Origin: Clostridia bacterium
GTDB lineage: Bacteria > Bacillota > Clostridia > Christensenellales > Borkfalkiaceae
Length of the DNA stretch: 36,856 bases
NCBI GenBank assembly: GCA_017545865.1
Contig: JAFWXO010000027.1
Location: 1 to 36,856, forward strand
Direction of reading: 5' to 3'
The stretch's first letter is position 1. Every line of letters starts with the position of its first letter. Positions 32,019-36,856 of this stretch are shown in pieces. The notes under the pieces are model-generated. The model saw only the letters and a program-made list of their open reading frames with translations. It had not been told where the DNA came from and did no database searches. The translations under genes were made by a program, and so were the position numbers.

Positions 32019-32035
32019 CGCAGTATTGCGCCGTT
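31967..32035. repeat. Structured repeat copy 2, at the 3' end of the glycosylase gene
   Basis: The core 31980-32033 matches 13910-13962: GACC-TTGTT-GGTC, then AT[CT]GAAGTC, a 10-nt variable piece, then an identical 22-mer starting GCAGTAACGCAG. Here the variable piece (TCGGC, 32004-32008) pairs with GCTGA (31971-31975), and AACGG (31967-31971) can alternatively pair with CCGTT (32031-32035). Confidence 0.7.
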
Positions 32036-32846
32036 TATAATGGAACAAATATTGTTGGAAATAGCCTGAATTTTCCTTAAACTCATTTTCAAACCACTCG
32101 CAAATTTTCGCCCTATCGGTTAACGTTCCGTTAAAATCTTCGAGGTAGATTTTATAAATCCAAGTGTCAACTGGGAAAGAGTTAGTTGTAGAAAAGCCGA
32201 AAAGCATAACGCAAGACGCAACTTTATCGCCAACGCCCGTTATTTTAGTTAAACTTTTGTAAAGTTCGCTTTTATCAAGCGATTTTAGTTTGTCAACGGA
32301 AAAGCCGTTTTTTATATCGCTTAAAAGTTTGATAAAATACGTTCCACGATAGCCAAAGCCCATTTCCTTATAGTCGCTTTCGGAAAGATTTGACATCTGC
32401 TTTGCAGTTGGAAAGGCAAAATAGTCGCCAAACGGCGAAGAAATTTTAGCGCCCACTTTTTCACAAAGTTTTTCTATGGTTTGGGTAATTCTTTTAATGT
32501 TGTTGTTTTGCGAAATTATAAAGGAAAAGAGCGTTTCAAACGGGTCTTGCTTTAAAATTCTAATACCCTTGCCTTGTTTTGCCGACAAAGTTAGCGTTTT
32601 ATTGCCGTAAGAAACGGCGGAATTATAAATTAAGGAATAGTCGGTTGAAAGGTCGAAAAAATTATAGAAATAATCTTTATCATCCGTTTCGATTACGATA
32701 GAATTATCGTTTTCATAAAGGTAGCAAACCTTATCTTTTGAAAAGACGAGATAACCGTTATTAAATTGTTTGTATCTAAATATTTGCCCGCAAGAAAGGG
32801 TGTCAAGCGGATTAAAATATTCTTTTTGAAAAACGATTTTATCCAT
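32001..32846 (-). CDS. 8-oxoguanine DNA glycosylase-type HhH-GPD protein
   Basis: 281 aa. Enzymes of the OGG family remove oxidised guanine from DNA and nick the strand. The helix-hairpin-helix is TKITGVGDKVASCVMLFGF, with the expected catalytic Lys208, and the conserved Asp227 is in FPVDTWIYK. The N-terminal 100 residues fit the OGG N-domain. The normal-looking end (QQYLFHYK) is followed by nine residues and a stop encoded by structured repeat copy 2. A terminator-like hairpin sits just before the start codon and I see no good promoter. Confidence 0.88.
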   Translation of the reverse strand: MDKIVFQKEYFNPLDTLSCGQIFRYKQFNNGYLVFSKDKVCYLYENDNSIVIETDDKDYFYNFFDLSTDYSLIYNSAVSYGNKTLTLSAKQGKGIRILKQDPFETLFSFIISQNNNIKRITQTIEKLCEKVGAKISSPFGDYFAFPTAKQMSNLSESDYKEMGFGYRGTYFIKLLSDIKNGFSVDKLKSLDKSELYKSLTKITGVGDKVASCVMLFGFSTTNSFPVDTWIYKIYLEDFNGTLTDRAKICEWFENEFKENSGYFQQYLFHYKRRNTALLQSR

Positions 32847-32859
32847 AATCTTAAAATAA

Positions 32860-32884
32860 AAAGCGTAAAAGATTTACGCTTTTA
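32860..32884 (-). terminator. Terminator-like hairpin just upstream of the glycosylase start
   Basis: An 11-bp stem, AAAAGCGTAAA with TTTACGCTTTT. On the minus strand it is followed by TTTTTATTTT and then, within about 15 nt, the glycosylase ATG. It would stop transcripts coming from the degV side. Confidence 0.65.
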
Positions 32885-32892
32885 GAGTTAAA

Positions 32893-33074
32893 CGTTTGCT
32901 TTGCAAACGCTAAATTACTTCGTAGCTAAATGTTGCTAACGCAACGCTAAATGCAAAACAAAGTTTTGCGCTGTGGATGTTTTTGAGCTAAATGCAACCT
33001 TTGGTTGCGCTAAATTACTTCGTAGCTAAATGTTTGCTGATGCAAACGCTAAATGCAAAACAAAGTTTTGCGCT
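32893..33074. repeat. Array of eight short hairpins joined by a GCTAAAT heptamer
   Basis: Stems (loops in lower case): GTTTGC-ttt-GCAAAC at 32894; TAC-ttc-GTA at 32916; GTTGC-taac-GCAAC at 32932; GCAAAAC-aaa-GTTTTGC at 32953; GCAACC-ttt-GGTTGC at 32994; TAC-ttc-GTA at 33016; GTTTGC-tgat-GCAAAC at 33032; GCAAAAC-aaa-GTTTTGC at 33055. GCTAAAT occurs at 32909, 32925, 32946, 32987, 33009, 33025 and 33048. I know no named element of this form. Confidence 0.85.
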
Positions 33075-33262
33075 ATTGATTGCTTTTTTCATTTTAAGTT
33101 TATTACAACCAAAATAAGACGTTAAAAACAAATAATAGGGTTCCCGAAAATATTTTGTTTAGCAAAAGATTTTTGGGAAAAAGGAGCAACCGCTTTTTAG
33201 TCTTAGCGTTTACCTTTAGGTTAACGCTTGACAATCTATGCGCGTTGCGACGCTATAACGGA
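33075..33262. other. Remainder of the degV-glycosylase spacer, with two larger hairpins
   Basis: No gene is visible. A long imperfect hairpin (33141-33179; 15 of 17 positions pair, loop TTTAG) and a second one (33205-33228; AGCGTTTACC with GGTTAACGCT, one mismatch) stand here. Neither is followed by a clear T run on the degV strand. Confidence 0.5.
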
Positions 33263-34117
33263 TTATTCTCCGTCGTTGTAGTATAAAATACCGAGAGTAT
33301 GTTCACCACAGTGAGCGCAAATGGTGCAACCTGCGGTGGTTTCGTAAATATTTTCAAAGCCTACGTCAGCGATTGCTTCACGAGCGGCTTCAACCATTTC
33401 GGGAGTTGCGGACGAATAAGTAATGAAACAAATGGACTTATCGGGAGTGTTAAACTCATTTAACACGTCTTTACAATATTTTTTGATAAGAGCGGGCATA
33501 TTTCTACCGATATATTTTTTACCGCTGTGCATCTTACCGTCAGTTACCACGATTTGCGGACGGATACCTGCCGCTTTACCGAATAAGAAAGCAGTTGAAG
33601 AACATCTACCGCCCTTGTGAAGATAATCGAGTTTTTCAACGATAAAACTTGCTTGAACGGCGGGAATTCTCTTTTCGATTTTTTCAACAATAACGTCAAC
33701 GTCGGATTCAGTTTCGGTAAGTTTTCTAGCGTACATCGTTTGAATACCAACGCCCGTTGATAAAGACTTACTGTTAATAACTCTAACCTTACCGCCAAAA
33801 TCTTTAGCAGCGGTAACGGCGTTATTATGAGTTGCGCTCATATCGGAAGAAAGGTTGAAGTGGATAACACAGTCGTAACCCTCGTCTAAAATGGCTTGGA
33901 AACGTTCTTTATAAAACTCGGCGTTTGCGGCGTTAGTTTTTGGAAGAACTTTAGTTTCTTCAACGTATTTAAAAACACCTTCGGGAGTAACCGAACCGTC
34001 GTCAAGATAATCTTCACCGCCCAAAACTATGCCAAGGGGGATAACCTTAATATCGTATTCTTTAAGTAAAGCAGGCGTTAAGTCCAAAACGCTATCTGCC
34101 GAAATTGCAATTTTCAT
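33263..34117 (-). CDS. DegV-family fatty-acid-binding protein
   Basis: 284 aa, usual size. DegV/FakB proteins hold a fatty acid and present it to the kinase FakA for phospholipid synthesis. The N-terminal domain starts MKIAISADSVLDLTPALL, with later NLSSDMSATHNNAVTAAKDF and RVINSKSLSTGVG, and KLDYLHKGGRCSST in the second domain. The protein ends CAHCGEHTLGILYYND, a common DegV tail. No fakA gene is in the window. An AAGGAG site precedes the ATG. Confidence 0.95.
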   Translation of the reverse strand: MKIAISADSVLDLTPALLKEYDIKVIPLGIVLGGEDYLDDGSVTPEGVFKYVEETKVLPKTNAANAEFYKERFQAILDEGYDCVIHFNLSSDMSATHNNAVTAAKDFGGKVRVINSKSLSTGVGIQTMYARKLTETESDVDVIVEKIEKRIPAVQASFIVEKLDYLHKGGRCSSTAFLFGKAAGIRPQIVVTDGKMHSGKKYIGRNMPALIKKYCKDVLNEFNTPDKSICFITYSSATPEMVEAAREAIADVGFENIYETTAGCTICAHCGEHTLGILYYNDGE

Positions 34118-34148
34118 AAAAAATCTCCTTGTTAAAAAAAATTAACTA

Positions 34149-34182
34149 ATAGTATTTTACTAAATACTATGCAATTTGTCAA
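34149..34182 (-). promoter_or_regulatory. degV promoter with palindromic operator over the -10
   Basis: On the minus strand, TTGACA (34177-34182), 17 bp, then TAAAAT (34154-34159). A perfect inverted repeat, ATAGTATTT (34149-34157) and AAATACTAT (34162-34170), spans the -10 box, as a repressor site would. Confidence 0.65.
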
Positions 34183-34249
34183 TAACTTAAAATCTTGCTC
34201 CTTCTATTTTCACAAAACCTTTATATTTTGCTTGTAAATATTGTAAATT

Positions 34250-34312
34250 AGTGGTAAAATTATATACAAAAGTGATAAAATTACATATAAAAGTGATAAA
34301 GTTATTTATAAA
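34250..34312 (+). repeat. Three tandem 21-bp repeats upstream of nfnA
   Basis: Units at 34250-34270, 34271-34291 and 34292-34312. Each begins AGTG[AG]TAAA[AG]TTA and ends in AAA. Each contains a GTGAT-AAA-ATTAC-like imperfect palindrome. The 21-bp period puts all three on one face of the DNA. They lie 25-87 nt before the nfnA ATG, where promoter and operator are expected. Confidence 0.75.
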
Positions 34313-34336
34313 GTAATATTTAAAAGGAATTTTACT

Positions 34337-35188
34337 ATGTTTGAAATCGTTTACAAAAAAGTTTTGAACCCGACCGTTACTTTAATGGATATTAAAGCAC
34401 CGCTCGTTGCAAGAAAAGCCGAGCCCGGTCAATTTATTATTTTAAGAGTTGACGAAGACGGGGAACGTATCCCCTTAACCGTTGCAGGTTACGACCGTGA
34501 AAAGGGAACTATCCGCATAATTTTCCAAACGGTTGGCGCAACTACTTATAAACTTTCTCTTAAAGAGCAAGGCGAATATATTCAAGACTTTTGCGGTCCG
34601 CTTGGCAAACCCACTGAACTTGACGGGCTTAAAAACGTTTTAATAGTAGGCGGTGGCGTTGGTTGCGCTATTGCCCTTCCTATCGCAGAAGAACTCAAAC
34701 GCCGTGGCGCTAAGGTTACGAGCGTTATAGGTTTTAGAACGAAAGACCTTTTAATTTTAGAAGATGAGTTTAAAGCGTGCTCGGATAAACTCGTTGTTAT
34801 GACGGACGACGGTAGTTACGGCACTCAAGGCAACGTGTGCGCGCCCATTAACCAAATGTTTGAAAATGGCGAAAAGTTTGATAAAGTTATCACTATCGGA
34901 CCGCTTATTATGATGAAGTTCGTTGTTTCCGCAGTTAAGCCGACTGAAATTCCGTGTGACGTTTCTATGAATCCTATTATGATTGACGGAACTGGCATGT
35001 GCGGTGGTTGTAGACTTACCCTTATTCAAAACGGCGAAAGAGTTACCAAGTTTGCCTGTGTTGACGGGCCTGACTTTAACGGTTACGAAGTTGATTTTGA
35101 CGAGGCTATGGCTCGTGGCGTTATGTATAAAGATTTTGAACGCCACGCTTATGAAGACGCGTGCAATCTTTTCAAGGGGGTAAAGTAA
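34337..35188 (+). CDS. nfnA: NADH-dependent ferredoxin:NADP+ oxidoreductase subunit A (or SudB)
   Basis: 283 aa. NfnAB couples NADH and reduced ferredoxin to make NADPH by electron bifurcation; close relatives are called sulfide dehydrogenase. The FAD domain is at the N-terminus, the nucleotide-binding loop is VLIVGGGVGCAIALPIA (about 98-114), and the [2Fe-2S] site is DGTGMCGGCR with a further Cys in FACVDGP (about 216-240). An AAGGA site stands before the ATG. The partner gene starts 1 nt after its stop. Confidence 0.92.
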   Translation: MFEIVYKKVLNPTVTLMDIKAPLVARKAEPGQFIILRVDEDGERIPLTVAGYDREKGTIRIIFQTVGATTYKLSLKEQGEYIQDFCGPLGKPTELDGLKNVLIVGGGVGCAIALPIAEELKRRGAKVTSVIGFRTKDLLILEDEFKACSDKLVVMTDDGSYGTQGNVCAPINQMFENGEKFDKVITIGPLIMMKFVVSAVKPTEIPCDVSMNPIMIDGTGMCGGCRLTLIQNGERVTKFACVDGPDFNGYEVDFDEAMARGVMYKDFERHAYEDACNLFKGVK

Positions 35189-35189
35189 A

Positions 35190-36602
35190 ATGGCAAAATT
35201 TAACATGAGTTTGAAAAAGAACGAAATGCCTATGCAAGACCCCGTTTTGCGCGGTAAAAACTTTTCTGAAGTTGCGCTCGGTTACACTAAGGAACTCGCG
35301 CTTGACGAGGCAAACAGATGTTTAGAGTGCAAAAACCCCACTTGCGTTCAAGGTTGCCCAGTTAACGTTGATATCCCCGGGTTTATTAAGAAGATTAAAG
35401 AAGACGATATTAAGGGCGCATATGCCATTATCTCTAAAACGAGTTCACTCCCCGCCGTTTGCGGTAGAGTTTGCCCGCAAGAAACTCAATGCGAAGCAAA
35501 GTGCGTTAGAGCAATTAAGGGCGAACCTGTTGGCATCGGTAGGCTTGAAAGATACGTTGCCGATAACGCACTTACTTGCGAGATTGAAAAGCAACCTAAA
35601 AACGGGCACAAAGTTGCAGTAGTTGGCTCTGGTCCGTCTGGCTTAACGTATGCTGGCGACCTTATTAAAATGGGTTACGACGTTACCGTTTTTGAAGCCT
35701 TCCACACCGAAGGTGGCGTTCTTACTTACGGTATCCCCGAATTTAGACTTCCTAAACAAATCGTAAAAGACGAAGTTAATAAACTTAAAAACTTAGGCGT
35801 TATCTTTATGCCGAACGTTGTTATCGGCAGAACGCTCACGATAGAAGAACTTTTTGAAGACGGTTATGAAGCAGTTTTCGTAGGCTCGGGCGCAGGTCTT
35901 CCAAACTTTATGAAAATCCCCGGCGAGTCGCTCAAAGGCGTTTACTCGGCTAACGAATTCTTAACGAGAAGTAACCTTATGAAAGCATACCGCACGAACG
36001 CTACAACGCCTATTATGAAAGGTGGAAAAGTTATAGTGGTTGGCGGTGGCAACGTTGCTATGGACGCGGCTCGTACTGCCCTTCGCTTAGGCGCTGAAAA
36101 GGTTACTATCGTTTACCGCCGTTCTATGAACGAACTCCCTGCAAGGCGTGAAGAAGTTGAAAACGCCATTGAAGAAGGCATTGAATTTAACCTTTTAACC
36201 AACCCCGTTGAAATCTTAGGCTACAATAACCTTGAAGATAGAAGAGATCCGAAAAACGGCTTTGTAACGGGTGTTAAGTGCATTAAGATGGAACTTAGCG
36301 ACCCTGACGAAAAAGGTCGCCGTAGACCCGTTGCAATTCCTAATAGCGAATTTGAAATTGAGGCGGACACCGTTGTTATGTCAATCGGCACTTCTCCAAA
36401 CCCCCTTATCAAGCAAACTACCAAGGGGCTTGAAGTTAACAAATGGGGCGGAATAGTCGTTAACGAAAACGGCTTAACGTCACTTGAAGGCGTTTACGCG
36501 GGTGGCGACGCGGTTACTGGAGCGTCTACCGTAATCTCGGCGATGGGCGCTGGCAAGATTGCCGCAAAGGCAACTGACGAATATATTAAAAGCAAAGCGT
36601 AA
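35190..36602 (+). CDS. nfnB: NADH-dependent ferredoxin:NADP+ oxidoreductase subunit B (GltD-like)
   Basis: 470 aa. The N-terminal 130 residues carry the cysteine-rich iron-sulfur part (RCLECKNPTCVQGCPV and CGRVCPQETQCEAKC). Then come an FAD-binding Rossmann fold (VAVVGSGPSGLTYAGDLI) and an NADP(H)-binding fold (VIVVGGGNVAMDAARTALRL). This layout is shared with the small subunit of glutamate synthase; the adjacent NfnA-type gene and the absence of a large glutamate synthase subunit favour NfnB. The end IGTSPNPLIKQTTKGLEVN and YAGGDAVTGASTVISAMGAG is typical of the family. Confidence 0.93.
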   Translation: MAKFNMSLKKNEMPMQDPVLRGKNFSEVALGYTKELALDEANRCLECKNPTCVQGCPVNVDIPGFIKKIKEDDIKGAYAIISKTSSLPAVCGRVCPQETQCEAKCVRAIKGEPVGIGRLERYVADNALTCEIEKQPKNGHKVAVVGSGPSGLTYAGDLIKMGYDVTVFEAFHTEGGVLTYGIPEFRLPKQIVKDEVNKLKNLGVIFMPNVVIGRTLTIEELFEDGYEAVFVGSGAGLPNFMKIPGESLKGVYSANEFLTRSNLMKAYRTNATTPIMKGGKVIVVGGGNVAMDAARTALRLGAEKVTIVYRRSMNELPARREEVENAIEEGIEFNLLTNPVEILGYNNLEDRRDPKNGFVTGVKCIKMELSDPDEKGRRRPVAIPNSEFEIEADTVVMSIGTSPNPLIKQTTKGLEVNKWGGIVVNENGLTSLEGVYAGGDAVTGASTVISAMGAGKIAAKATDEYIKSKA

Positions 36603-36615
36603 TTAAAAGCATTAA

Positions 36616-36643
36616 AAAAGAGTGGCTGTTTAGCCACTCTTTT
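36616..36643. terminator. Bidirectional terminator after nfnB
   Basis: Perfect 11-bp stem (36616-36626 with 36633-36643), T-rich on the + side and A-rich on the other. It can serve nfnB and the convergent gene at the edge. Confidence 0.9.
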
Positions 36644-36646
36644 ATT

Positions 36647-36856
36647 TTATTTAGTTAATTTTTTCTTTATTAAGCAAGAAAGTTTATCTATGCCGAACAT
36701 CATATAGTACATAACAAGCGCGACTATGCAGAAGCAAATGAAATATAAAACGATAAACAATACTTTCGGCATTAACGGATAGATAATTTCAAGAAGGGGA
36801 AGCGTGCACGGGAAATACGGCCCGATATAGAACATATTAAACGTGTCGCCAAGTTC
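36647..36856 (-). CDS. C-terminal part of a membrane protein (5' end beyond window)
   Basis: The frame is open to the right edge, so the Met at 36835 is internal and not the start. About 69 residues are visible, with two hydrophobic segments (one around LPLLEIIYPLMPKVLF, one VLYFICFCIVALVMYYMM) and a basic tail ending KKKLTK. It may belong to the YwaF-like integral membrane proteins, but too little is seen to be sure. Confidence 0.6.
   Translation of the reverse strand, partial: ELGDTFNMFYIGPYFPCTLPLLEIIYPLMPKVLFIVLYFICFCIVALVMYYMMFGIDKLSCLIKKKLTK

Noticed and set aside
32893-33074. CRISPR array in the hairpin region
   Set aside because: The constant part is only 7 nt and the variable parts are palindromes of 9-17 nt, far below CRISPR repeat and spacer sizes. 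No cas gene is present.
36647-36835. Complete 62-aa gene starting at 36835
   Set aside because: The frame continues open to the window edge, so the Met is internal and the gene is partial.

Overview
The window looks like chromosomal sequence of a low-GC, anaerobic, spore-forming Firmicute of class Clostridia, probably an uncultured gut lineage. The lineage is an inference. It rests on the sporulation and germination genes (spo0A, spoIIE, a gerA-type operon), the oxygen-sensitive enzymes (NrdD/NrdG, a PflX-like radical SAM protein, NfnAB), the Firmicute order ecfA1-ecfA2-ecfT-truA-rplM-rpsI, and the AT-rich spacers. I see no rRNA, tRNA, CRISPR array, transposase or prophage.

Layout. 1-3000: an acidic zinc-ribbon protein running off the left edge, an unusual Spo0A and a GH29 alpha-fucosidase, all on the minus strand. 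3.1-8.5 kb: rpsI/rplM with their own promoter and leader, then the minus-strand run metK-ecfA1-ecfA2-ecfT-truA. 8.6-12.8 kb: a PflX-like gene (+) divergent from metK, then proBAC (-). 12.8-16.2 kb: nrdD, nrdG and dut (-), with a structured repeat between nrdD and nrdG. 16.4-22.6 kb: a parvulin-like lipoprotein, mfd and pth (-). 22.7-31.5 kb (+): galactokinase, spoIIE, a membrane protein, gerA/gerB/gerC-type genes and a HAD phosphatase. 31.5-36.9 kb: an XRE regulator with operator-like repeats, an OGG-type glycosylase, a 416-base spacer full of hairpins, degV, nfnA-nfnB, and a partial membrane protein at the right edge.

How the genes fit together. Most are housekeeping operons: translation, SAM synthesis, vitamin uptake energising, proline synthesis, anaerobic dNTP supply plus dUTP removal, and transcription-coupled repair. 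A second theme is sporulation: Spo0A (entry), SpoIIE (forespore sigma-F activation) and a Ger receptor (exit).

The most interesting signals are these: (i) an array of eight short, different hairpins joined by a repeated GCTAAAT heptamer (32893-33071), containing a duplicated block whose one variable stem has changed on both arms; (ii) a structured repeat present at the 3' ends of nrdD and of the glycosylase gene; (iii) a Spo0A whose phosphoacceptor Asp56 is Gly and Asp10 is Gln, with all other Spo0A hallmarks kept; (iv) a recurring promoter geometry (-10 hexamer, 6 nt, ATG, no Shine-Dalgarno) that predicts leaderless mRNAs; (v) three operator-like repeat clusters, upstream of spo0A, of the XRE gene and of nfnAB; (vi) the spoIIE ribosome-binding site buried in the upstream gene's terminator hairpin.
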